Assembly (NCBI RefSeq): GCF_018448885.1
Contig: NZ_RCWB01000042.1
Coordinates: 1-37,057, forward strand
Direction of reading: 5' to 3'
DNA: 37,057 bases
Source: Photorhabdus caribbeanensis
Lineage (GTDB): Bacteria; Pseudomonadota; Gammaproteobacteria; Enterobacterales; Enterobacteriaceae
Below the pieces are notes generated by a model. It did no database searches. It was not told the origin of the DNA and was given only the letters and a program-made list of their open reading frames with translations. Each line of letters opens with the position of its first letter. Position 1 is the stretch's first letter. This document shows positions 30,573-37,057 of the stretch, piece by piece. The translations under genes and the position numbers were made by a program.

Positions 30573-32168
30573 TTACTCAACAATTCCCTGGCTTCTTAAA
30601 TACTCATCATAAGTACCTTTGAAATCAATGACCTTATTAGATTTAATTTCCATAACTCGGCTTGCCAATGAGCTAACAAATTCCCGATCATGAGAAACAA
30701 ATATCAAAGTACCTTTATACAATTCAAGCGCAAGGTTCAGGGATTCAATGGATTCCATATCCAAGTGGTTTGTTGGTTCATCCATTATCAGAATATTTGG
30801 CTGTTGCATCATCAACTTACCAAATAGCATCCGCCCTTTTTCACCACCCGATAACACTTTGACTTTTTTCTTAATGTCATCTTGGCTGAACAACAAACGT
30901 CCTAATACGCTACGAACAGCTTGTTCATCGTCCCCTTCTCTCTTCCATTGGCTCATCCAGTCAAAAACCGTCAGATCGCAGTCAAAATCACTGGCATGAT
31001 CCTGAGCATAGTAACCAATGCTACTATTTTCAGACCATTTAACCATGCCACTATTTGGCTCTGTTTCACCAACTAATGTTTTCAGAAAAGTCGTTTTACC
31101 GATACCGTTAGCACCGATAACCGCTATTTTCTCGCCAACCTCCAGCAAAAGATTGAGATTTTTAAACAGAGGACCATTGTCATAACCTTTAGTCAAACCA
31201 TCCAATTCCAGAGCATTACGGAACAATTTCTTATCCTGCTCAAAACGGATATAGGGATTCTGACGGCTGGATGCTTTAACTTCTTCCAACTGGATTTTAT
31301 CAATCTGACGAGCGCGGGAAGTCGCCTGTTTTGATTTAGAAGCATTAGCGCTAAAACGGCTGACAAAAGACTGTAATTCCGCAATCTGTGCCTTCTTCTT
31401 CGCATTATCCGCTAGCAGACGCTCACGGGCTTGAGTGGCGGCAACCATATATTCATCATAATTACCGGGGAACAGACGCAGCTCACCGTAATCAAGATCG
31501 GCCATATGAGTACAAACTGTATTCAGGAAATGACGATCATGGGAAATAATGATCATGGTGCTATTTCGTTCATTCAGTATTTGCTCTAACCAACGAATCG
31601 TATCGATATCCAGGTTGTTCGTAGGTTCATCCAATAACAGAACATCAGGATTAGAAAACAGTGCTTGAGCCAGCAATACACGTAATTTCCAACCCGGCGC
31701 CACTTCGCTCATCAAACCGTAATGCTGTTCTACTGGAATACCAACACCTAGCAACAACTCTCCGGCACGCGCTTCTGCACTATAACCATCCATCTCGCCA
31801 TAAGCGACTTCCAGATCCGCAACACGATAGCCATCCTCTTCGCTCATTTCAGCCATCGCATAGATGCGGTCACGCTCCTGCTTTACCTGCCACAGTTCCG
31901 TGTGCCCCATAATCACGGTATCCAACACCGTGTACTCTTCAAAAGCAAACTGATCCTGACGCAGTTTACCAATACGTTCATTAGGATCGGTGCTGACATT
32001 ACCGGCAGTGGGTGTCAGATCACCACCCAAGATTTTCATAAAAGTGGATTTACCAGAACCATTCGCGCCAATCAGACCATAACGATTACCGTTGCCAAAC
32101 TTGACAGAAATGTTTTCAAACAGGGGCTTACTGCCAAATTGCATGGTGATGTTGTTTGTACTTAACAC
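30573..32168 (-). CDS. ybiT: ABC-F ATPase YbiT
   Basis: A soluble ABC-F protein with two ATP-binding cassettes and no membrane domain; the family acts on the ribosome to relieve stalls or modulate translation. It is orthologous to E. coli YbiT (530; 531 here). Cassette 1 has GANGSGKST and [11 protein letters not shown], cassette 2 has [17 protein letters not shown] and [11 protein letters not shown]. The linker between them ([25 protein letters not shown]) is helical and charged. The start is a GTG at 32168, chosen because [14 protein letters not shown] then aligns position by position with E. coli MLVSSNVTMQFGSK. A longer frame runs up into the ERIC repeat and is not real. The ribosome-binding site is weak. 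Confidence 0.93.
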   Translation of the reverse strand: MLSTNNITMQFGSKPLFENISVKFGNGNRYGLIGANGSGKSTFMKILGGDLTPTAGNVSTDPNERIGKLRQDQFAFEEYTVLDTVIMGHTELWQVKQERDRIYAMAEMSEEDGYRVADLEVAYGEMDGYSAEARAGELLLGVGIPVEQHYGLMSEVAPGWKLRVLLAQALFSNPDVLLLDEPTNNLDIDTIRWLEQILNERNSTMIIISHDRHFLNTVCTHMADLDYGELRLFPGNYDEYMVAATQARERLLADNAKKKAQIAELQSFVSRFSANASKSKQATSRARQIDKIQLEEVKASSRQNPYIRFEQDKKLFRNALELDGLTKGYDNGPLFKNLNLLLEVGEKIAVIGANGIGKTTFLKTLVGETEPNSGMVKWSENSSIGYYAQDHASDFDCDLTVFDWMSQWKREGDDEQAVRSVLGRLLFSQDDIKKKVKVLSGGEKGRMLFGKLMMQQPNILIMDEPTNHLDMESIESLNLALELYKGTLIFVSHDREFVSSLASRVMEIKSNKVIDFKGTYDEYLRSQGIVE

Positions 32169-32263
32169 TGCATTCGCTCTTACATTTAGAAACAAAAGGG
32201 AAATCGGAAAAATCAATAGCGGCACATTATGCCACAGTAGAACGATAGTATCGCCTATAGTTA

Positions 32264-32390
32264 TATACCCGTCATCTTTCAAGTTGCCTCTTTGTTGGCT
32301 GCACTCGCTCACCCCGGTAACATAGTTATCTATGCTCCCGAGGATTCACTCCCTTGCCGTCGCGATCCATCTTGAAACCCATAGGATATA
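32264..32390. repeat. ERIC element (127 bp), copy 2
   Basis: A second ERIC element, exactly 127 bp, from TATACCC to GGATATA, in the same orientation as copy 1. It carries the CACCCCGGTAAC and TGCTCCCGAGGATTC cores. One terminal base pair is degraded (GGATATA instead of GGGTATA). It lies 95 bases upstream of the ybiT start, so it may be transcribed with, or sit just upstream of, the ybiT promoter. Confidence 0.93.
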
Positions 32391-32535
32391 TCTGTTTCTG
32401 CAACAAAAAGTAGGAATATGATAGGTAAATAGTTTGAAATGATCGAAGAATATAGATGAAAAAGTTTAATGTTACCAATATATTGGTTCTGACTTATCCA
32501 AATGTGAAACTGCTTCGCTGAATACCGAATCCCAA

Positions 32536-32679
32536 TTAGAACCGACTCAACATTAATTCTTTTGTAGTGTTTCGATCATACCGGTAATCACCACCAAAAT
32601 GATGGTTTACATTTCTGGCCCATGTATTGACCTTGCTAAACAAGCAGCCATTTTTAATTTTCAATGAAATATTTTTCAT
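32536..32679 (-). CDS. Hypothetical 47-residue basic protein
   Basis: Small minus-strand ORF: ATG at 32679, TAA at 32536. The product begins MKNISLKIKNGCLF and contains WARNVNHHFGGDYRYDRNT. It is rich in Lys, Arg, His and Asn with no hydrophobic helix. The composition looks more protein-like than random AT-rich DNA, but the ribosome-binding site is weak (GAGAG, rather far). It lies 30 bases after the acetyltransferase gene on the same strand, so it could be its downstream partner. I do not recognise a family. Confidence 0.35.
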   Translation of the reverse strand: MKNISLKIKNGCLFSKVNTWARNVNHHFGGDYRYDRNTTKELMLSRF

Positions 32680-32709
32680 GCCAAACTCTCTCACCCTCTT
32701 CATTTATCC

Positions 32710-33219
32710 CTATTTAATTAACTTTTTGAAAAAAACTACTCTTTCTGTCTCAACAAACCCAAGAGACAAATGAAGAGCCAATGATTCCTCATTATTTATA
32801 TCAGCATCTGATGCCATTTCAGTACATCCATGATCCTTAGCCCAATTTTTAATATGAGTGATAAGTCGAGTTGCTAAACCGTTTCTTCTTAATTTCGGGG
32901 AAATATAGATCCCTTCAAGGTAAGCGACAGGTGAGGAATTACATCCATTGACATATTCAAAACGCAGTGAAGCCTCTGCAAAACCGCAAAAATCGCCTAA
33001 ATCCGACTGGATCATAAAAGCAATCTGGTTATCAGAATTCAAAATCGAGTTCATTTCTTCACGGTGACTTTCTTCTGATGCCGTGGGCCATAATGCACTC
33101 CGTAAATACAACCACTCATTAAAATTATGGTTGTTACTCACTACAATCTGATAGAGATTATTTTCCGACTGAATATACGATGATTGTTGATATTTATTAT
33201 CCATTCTTGACTCAAGCAT
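32710..33219 (-). CDS. AAC(6')-type aminoglycoside N-acetyltransferase
   Basis: A GNAT acetyltransferase with a strong resemblance to chromosomal AAC(6')-I enzymes such as AAC(6')-Ic of Serratia, which acetylate the 6'-amino group of aminoglycosides. Landmarks in order are EWLYLRSALWP, HREEMNSIL, FCGFAEASLRFEYVNGC, SSPVAYLEGIYISPKLRRNGLATRLI (acetyl-CoA-binding motif A), and C-T-E-M-A-S-D-A followed by LHLSLGFVETERVVFFKK. The family is usually about 145-150 residues; here about 20 extra N-terminal residues precede the homologous part. Neither in-frame ATG (33219, 33204) has a good ribosome-binding site, so the start is uncertain. It lies 97 bases after yqhD on the same strand. Whether it confers resistance, or has another amine substrate, cannot be read from sequence. 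Confidence 0.85.
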   Translation of the reverse strand: MLESRMDNKYQQSSYIQSENNLYQIVVSNNHNFNEWLYLRSALWPTASEESHREEMNSILNSDNQIAFMIQSDLGDFCGFAEASLRFEYVNGCNSSPVAYLEGIYISPKLRRNGLATRLITHIKNWAKDHGCTEMASDADINNEESLALHLSLGFVETERVVFFKKLIK

Positions 33220-33316
33220 TTTTTTCTATTTAATTTATATCGTACTGCAAATTCATTCACTAAAACAGAGTTAAAATTTTAGGAGCAGCCCCGGCATCCC
33301 AAGGCGCTCCTCCAAT

Positions 33317-34474
33317 TCAAAGGCTTGCTTGCAAGATCTGGCGACTAATATCTAACGTAATGTCTCTATTTTCACCCAATCGAGTCAGACCGTGAGCTTC
33401 CAATTGTTTCACCACCCGCTCAATGTCATCAACACCAAGGTTGTAATCTGACAAATGGGTCTGAATTCCTAAATCCTCGAAGAAGCTGCGAGTATATGCA
33501 ATAGCTTGATCAATCCGTTGTTCTTCATCTCCACTGGTAATACCCCAAACACGCTCACCATACTGCAACAATTTGGCGCGTTTGCTTTCCCGGCAGATTT
33601 TCAGAGTAGCTGGCAGGATAATCGCCAGTGTTCGAGCATGATCAATACCGTAAAGCACTGTTAATTCATGACCGATGAAATGTGTGGACCAATCCTGCGG
33701 CACACCTGCACCAATCAAACCATTGAGAGCCAAAGTCGCGACCCACATTAGATTGGAGCGGATCTCGTAATTATCCGAGGTGTTCATAGCCTGAGGGCCT
33801 ATTTCAATCAATATCTGCAATAGCCCCTCAGCAAACCTATCTTGCACCATACCATTAGCGGGATAAGTCAAATACTGTTCCATAACGTGTGTGAAAGCAT
33901 CAACCACCCCATTAGCCACCTGACGTAACGGAAGAGTATAGGTTTTCGTTGGGTCCATAATGGAGAATTGAGGAAAAATAAGCGAACTCATAAAATCCAG
34001 CTTAGCTTGTTTCGCTTTATTGGTAATCACTGCTCCATTGTTCATCTCTGAACCCGTCGCGGGCAGCGTCAAAACGGTACCAAACGGCAGAGCGCTCTGG
34101 ACAAGAGAGCCCCCCTCTTCCAAAATACGCCAAGGCTCTCCTGCAAAATTCACAGCCGCCGCCACAAATTTAGTGCCATCAATCACAGAACCACCACCGA
34201 CAGCAAGCAAGAAATCCACTTCACTATTACGTATTAATTCAACAGCTTTCATCAATGTTTCGTAAGTCGGGTTAGCTTCAATACCACCAAACTCCTGGAT
34301 AGTTCTATTAGCCAACGCACTCCTGACTTCATCCAATGTTCCGGTTTTTTCAGCACTGCTACCGCCGTATAGAATCAGTACCCGCGCATCCCGTGGCACC
34401 AAGTTATCAAGACGGCTAATAGTCTCTTTGCCAAAAACGATTTGAGTTGGGTTGTAATACTTAAAATTTCGCAC
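33317..34474 (-). CDS. yqhD: NADPH-dependent aldehyde reductase YqhD
   Basis: An iron/zinc-type alcohol dehydrogenase that reduces toxic short aldehydes (methylglyoxal, acrolein, lipid-peroxidation products) with NADPH. It has 385 residues (E. coli YqhD 387). The NADPH-binding motif GGGSVIDGTK (93-102), LPATGSE (137-143) and NGVVDAFTHVMEQY are present, with metal ligands Asp192, His196, His265 and His279 equivalent to E. coli D194/H198/H267/H281. It follows curA by 50 bases with no visible terminator, suggesting one transcript controlled from the operator at 35613. In E. coli yqhD is instead activated by the AraC-type YqhC, which is not seen here. Confidence 0.95.
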   Translation of the reverse strand: MRNFKYYNPTQIVFGKETISRLDNLVPRDARVLILYGGSSAEKTGTLDEVRSALANRTIQEFGGIEANPTYETLMKAVELIRNSEVDFLLAVGGGSVIDGTKFVAAAVNFAGEPWRILEEGGSLVQSALPFGTVLTLPATGSEMNNGAVITNKAKQAKLDFMSSLIFPQFSIMDPTKTYTLPLRQVANGVVDAFTHVMEQYLTYPANGMVQDRFAEGLLQILIEIGPQAMNTSDNYEIRSNLMWVATLALNGLIGAGVPQDWSTHFIGHELTVLYGIDHARTLAIILPATLKICRESKRAKLLQYGERVWGITSGDEEQRIDQAIAYTRSFFEDLGIQTHLSDYNLGVDDIERVVKQLEAHGLTRLGENRDITLDISRQILQASL

Positions 34475-34524
34475 AACTACCTCACTATAAGTCGAATATG
34501 ACCTTTTAATATGCCTAGTGGCAT

Positions 34525-35562
34525 TTAATTATCAGGACCGACACGGACGACTAACTTGCCGAAATTATGGCCTTGTAACAGGCCAATAAACGCCTGTGGA
34601 GCATTTTCCAAACCTGATACCACTTCTTCACGATATTTTATCCTGCCATCATTAAACCATGCGGATATATCACGTGAAAATTCATCAAAATGCCGAGTAT
34701 AGTTATCAGTAACAATGAATCCCTCCATCCGAATTCGCTTCCGCAACAGTTTATTCATCAACAAAAACAAGCGATCTGGCCCTTCTGGAAGGTTAGTGGA
34801 GTTGTAGTAAGACACCATTCCGCAAACCGGAACACGGGCAAAGTCATTCAGTAACGGCAAAACAGCGTCAAATACCTTGCCGCCCACATTTTCAAAATAA
34901 ATATCGATTCCCTTTGAACAAGCCTTGCACAACTGATCCGCAAAGTCTGGGGCATGGTGGTCAAGGCAAACATCGAATCCCAATACATCAACAGCATGGC
35001 GACACTTTTCTGCACTACCTGCTACGCCAACGACATAACAACCTTTAAGCTTGCCGATCTGTCCCACCGTTGCACCAACCGGCCCCGTTGCCGCAGCAAC
35101 AACTAATGTTTCACCTGCCTTGGGTTGACCGATATCCAACAGCCCCGTATAAGCGGTAAGGCCAGGCATACCGAACACACCTAATTGATAGGATGGGTGA
35201 ACAGGCGATTGGCCTAAGTTGATAAGACCCTTACCATCGGAAACGGCATAATCCTGCCAACCGCTATATGCCAGTACCCAATCACCCACCTGATATCTCC
35301 GATGATTTGAAGACACTACCCGACTCACTGTTGCACCAACCATAACGCTATCAAGTTCCACCGGCGGCGCATAAGATGGTTCATCACTCATTCGCCCACG
35401 CATGTAAGGATCTAGCGAAAGAAAAACGCTGCGTAACAGTAGTTCTTTCTCCTTTATCTCAGGGATAGGTTGCTGTTCCAGACGAAAATCAGTCAATGTC
35501 GGGGAACCATGCGGACGTGAAGCCAAGACGATACGGCGATTTATTTGTTGTGTTTGAAACAT
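34525..35562 (-). CDS. curA: CurA-like NADPH-dependent enone reductase
   Basis: A zinc-independent medium-chain dehydrogenase/reductase (leukotriene B4 dehydrogenase type) that reduces alpha,beta-unsaturated ketones. It has 345 residues, the length of E. coli CurA (YncB), the curcumin reductase. NRRIVLASRPHG at the N-terminus, SLDPYMRGRM, the nucleotide-binding AAATGPVGATVGQIGK (about 151-166), VVGVAGSAEKC and YFENVGGKVFDAVLPLL are family hallmarks. AAGGAGA gives a strong ribosome-binding site. It lies directly downstream of an operator identical to the one in front of the tetR-type gene, and leads into yqhD, consistent with electrophile detoxification. Confidence 0.93.
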   Translation of the reverse strand: MFQTQQINRRIVLASRPHGSPTLTDFRLEQQPIPEIKEKELLLRSVFLSLDPYMRGRMSDEPSYAPPVELDSVMVGATVSRVVSSNHRRYQVGDWVLAYSGWQDYAVSDGKGLINLGQSPVHPSYQLGVFGMPGLTAYTGLLDIGQPKAGETLVVAAATGPVGATVGQIGKLKGCYVVGVAGSAEKCRHAVDVLGFDVCLDHHAPDFADQLCKACSKGIDIYFENVGGKVFDAVLPLLNDFARVPVCGMVSYYNSTNLPEGPDRLFLLMNKLLRKRIRMEGFIVTDNYTRHFDEFSRDISAWFNDGRIKYREEVVSGLENAPQAFIGLLQGHNFGKLVVRVGPDN

Positions 35563-35612
35563 TCATCTTCTCCTTCAACATTAAAAGTCAGTATCATTGG
35601 GATACCCAAAAG

Positions 35613-35627
35613 TAGACCAGTCGTCTA
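35613..35627. promoter_or_regulatory. Operator copy A (TAGAC-N5-GTCTA) before curA
   Basis: TAGACCAGTCGTCTA, a 5-5-5 inverted repeat, lies 51-65 bases upstream of the curA ATG. It is identical over 15 bases to the site before the TetR-family gene (36305-36319). The identity and placement make it the likely binding site of that regulator. Confidence 0.75.
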
Positions 35628-35641
35628 ATTATTAGGTATAA

Positions 35642-35679
35642 AAAAACACTGATGAATAGTGACTTCCAACAGTGTTTTT
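35642..35679 (-). terminator. Terminator after the tetR-type gene
   Basis: AAAAACACTG (35642-35651) and CAGTGTTTTT (35670-35679) form a 10-bp stem with an 18-nt loop, five bases after the regulator's stop on the minus strand. The stem itself supplies the T-run. It separates the regulator transcript from curA. Confidence 0.7.
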
Positions 35680-35684
35680 ATTCG

Positions 35685-36290
35685 CTATGCATTCAATAAT
35701 CGCTTGGTGGTAGCCATAGCACTTTGTAACGGTACGCTATTCTGGGTGATCTTCGCCATCAGGCTGGCTCCTAGCCAAGTCTGATATAGCGCCTCAGCCA
35801 GCGGAAAGGCTTCCTCAACAGCACAATCCAATCCACCTTCATGGACAATGCTTTCCACTACAGAGGCAAGGCGCATAATGATATTCTTTGTCCCATTCTC
35901 CAACACCAGACGCATCGCTACAGATAGATCACTCACCTCAGCACCGAGCTTAACCGCCAAACACTTTTGCCCACAAACAGTACCGTCTTCTGACGGCTCC
36001 AACCAGCCTTGCCAATACTGCATTAAGTTCTCTTTCGCTGTCCATTCCTTACGCGCCATGATGTTATCCATCCTTTCAAGATGGTGCGTAAAGTAATCTT
36101 CAAGCATAGCGGCGCCAAATGCCTCTTTCGACGCGAAATAATGGTAAAACGAGCCTTTCGGCACTTCTGCCGCTTTTAAAATTTCATTAAGTCCGACGGC
36201 TGAAAAGCCTTTACATCCAATAACTTGCTGGGCAATGTCCAGGATGTGCTGACGGATATCTTGGGGATTTCTATTCGTTTGCATAAACAT
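35685..36290 (-). CDS. TetR-family repressor, NemR-like
   Basis: A 201-residue TetR-type DNA-binding regulator. The N-terminal helix-turn-helix covers about residues 33-58 (GLNEILKAAEVPKGSFYHYFASKEAF). The ligand domain aligns from memory with E. coli NemR, including CLAVKLGAEVSDL and LYQTWLGASLMAKI. NemR senses quinones, methylglyoxal and hypochlorous acid through Cys106 in the equivalent segment. Here Cys110 occupies that place, and an extra Cys106 lies four residues before it. Its own promoter carries operator copy B just upstream of the ATG, so autoregulation is likely, and copy A precedes curA-yqhD. No nemA or gloA gene is nearby, so it is NemR-like rather than a certain orthologue. Confidence 0.85.
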   Translation of the reverse strand: MFMQTNRNPQDIRQHILDIAQQVIGCKGFSAVGLNEILKAAEVPKGSFYHYFASKEAFGAAMLEDYFTHHLERMDNIMARKEWTAKENLMQYWQGWLEPSEDGTVCGQKCLAVKLGAEVSDLSVAMRLVLENGTKNIIMRLASVVESIVHEGGLDCAVEEAFPLAEALYQTWLGASLMAKITQNSVPLQSAMATTKRLLNA

Positions 36291-36304
36291 AACTTATACC
36301 GAAT

Positions 36305-36319
36305 TAGACCAGTCGTCTA
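36305..36319. promoter_or_regulatory. Operator copy B (TAGAC-N5-GTCTA) before tetR-type gene
   Basis: An identical 15-bp site to copy A, ending 15 bases upstream of the regulator's ATG and just downstream of the proposed -10 box, where a bound repressor would block transcription. Confidence 0.75.
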
Positions 36320-36320
36320 C

Positions 36321-36349
36321 AATTTAAAACAAAAATTTTCAGTCTGCAA
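36321..36349 (-). promoter_or_regulatory. Proposed promoter of the tetR-type gene
   Basis: On the minus strand TTGCAG (36344-36349) and TAAATT (36321-36326) are separated by 17 bases, a moderate sigma-70 match. It abuts operator copy B. Confidence 0.4.
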
Positions 36350-36972
36350 AAAGATTAGGAAATTCCCTGGTAACACCACTTGCTACCAGCTTCTTACTGA
36401 TTTATAGCGCTATTTTAAAGCACGAATTACACCGGAAGCTTATCAATAGAATAATCCATCATTAAAAATAGACTGCTTTGATTTTTTACTTTTAATAAGA
36501 TATCAAGAAGCTTCCTGTTGGTACTCTGAATGGCAAAACGATATTGTGATGTGATTTAATTTGATGCAGAGTGTGCCATCAAATCAAACACGAAGAAGAA
36601 AATTAAGAAAAATCAATAATGCCGCACCGCAAATAAACATATTAATGATCAATGACATTACATTTATAACAATTTCATTTTTTTATGATATTTTCATCAA
36701 TGATGTAATAATCCCTGTAGTGAATATAATATTAGCTCATTATCCAAATATCTGTTAATCAATAAATCAGCAAACTTATTAGCAATAAGAAAAACTTATA
36801 AAATTAGTGCGTTTATCGCCACCCAAAACAAATACAATCTGTTAATAAGTTACACTCATTCAACATTACAATACATTAACATCTCATCAATACAATGATG
36901 AATTAATGTTCATAAAAATAATAAAACTTGGATTCACATAATAAGTGCAACATCGTTAATCCGGAAGTAAAC
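36350..36972. other. AT-rich gene-free stretch at right side
   Basis: About 620 bases, visibly AT-rich, without a supportable ORF; the short frames present have no ribosome-binding sites. It likely contains the promoter region of a gene to the right of the window, whose leader begins near 36960. Confidence 0.45.
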
Positions 36973-36990
36973 ATGTTCGTATTCCTTTAA
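36973..36990 (+). CDS. Putative leader peptide MFVFL
   Basis: A minimal ORF, ATG-TTC-GTA-TTC-CTT-TAA, has GGAAG (36963-36967) five bases upstream. Two of its five codons are Phe. It is followed within 10 bases by two alternative GC hairpins. This is the layout of an attenuation leader for a gene beyond the window. So short an ORF could also be chance; the call rests on the ribosome-binding site plus the hairpins. Confidence 0.35.
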   Translation: MFVFL

Positions 36991-37000
36991 ATAATTCATT

Positions 37001-37030
37001 CGGGGTTTTCCCTCCCCGGGTTTTTCGGGG
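37001..37030 (+). promoter_or_regulatory. Mutually exclusive GC hairpins (possible attenuator)
   Basis: Three complementary blocks are seen: CGGGG (37001-37005), CCCCG (37014-37018) and CGGGG (37026-37030). The middle block can pair with either neighbour but not both, giving two competing hairpins. Each has a T-rich segment (TTTTCCCT, GGTTTTT) in its loop. No clear U-run follows the second one before the window ends. Confidence 0.45.
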
Positions 37031-37057
37031 GCGATTATTTAATCGGTTTACCACAAA

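Noticed and set aside
32169-32312. 48-residue N-terminal extension of YbiT
   Set aside because: The extension runs into the ERIC repeat and is absent from E. coli YbiT; the GTG at 32168 aligns exactly with the family start.
32092-32325. ORF crossing from ybiT antisense into ERIC copy 2
   Set aside because: It is antisense to ybiT and its end is ERIC sequence, the same peptide tail as in the ORF over ERIC copy 1.

Overview
The window looks like chromosomal DNA of an insect-associated enterobacterium, most likely Photorhabdus or a close relative (Xenorhabdus/Morganellaceae). Three things point there. Most genes are clear orthologues of Escherichia coli housekeeping genes in partly conserved order. 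The intergenic DNA is strongly AT-rich. Two 127-bp ERIC repeats are present. The genus is an inference; no rRNA or other taxonomic marker is present, and I recognise no tRNA genes.

Left part (1-9.3 kb) is an accessory-like stretch. It opens with the cut-off start of an IS982-like transposase, followed by an ERIC element and about 1 kb of apparently decayed DNA. Next come a 5'-nucleotidase-family lipoprotein, a YiaY-like iron alcohol dehydrogenase and the tRNA-editing protein YeaK. The most distinctive content follows: two tandem paralogous genes whose products begin with a beta/gamma-crystallin-like motif. They are separated by an AT-rich gap and each is followed by a homologous terminator.

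Middle part (7.9-30.5 kb) is core genome. It holds gnd, yegH, a small acetyltransferase gene, and the block udk-dcd-asmA on the minus strand. apbC and metG are divergent. yohJ-yohK-cdd follow with two candidate CRP sites, then maeA and sanA, convergent with folE-yeiB. A YbfB/YjiJ-type MFS transporter is divergent from an orphan short-chain dehydrogenase, and moeA-moeB overlap by one base. The functions cover pentose phosphate flux, pyrimidine salvage and dUTP precursor supply, Fe-S cluster delivery, methionyl-tRNA charging, pterin synthesis and molybdenum cofactor assembly.

Right part (30.5-37.1 kb) begins with the ABC-F ATPase ybiT, an ERIC element, an unrecognised 47-codon ORF and an AAC(6')-type acetyltransferase. 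A probable reactive-aldehyde/enone defence cluster follows: a NemR-like TetR regulator, curA and yqhD. Two identical 15-bp inverted-repeat operators sit in front of the regulator gene and in front of curA, so one repressor probably controls both units. The window ends in a long AT-rich gap, then a six-codon ORF with a good ribosome-binding site and two mutually exclusive GC hairpins. This resembles an attenuator for a gene beyond the edge.

The best candidates for something undescribed are the crystallin-like gene pair, the two-operator TetR regulon, and the leader/hairpin structure at the right end. All calls come from reading the sequence and remembered family sequences; no database search was run.
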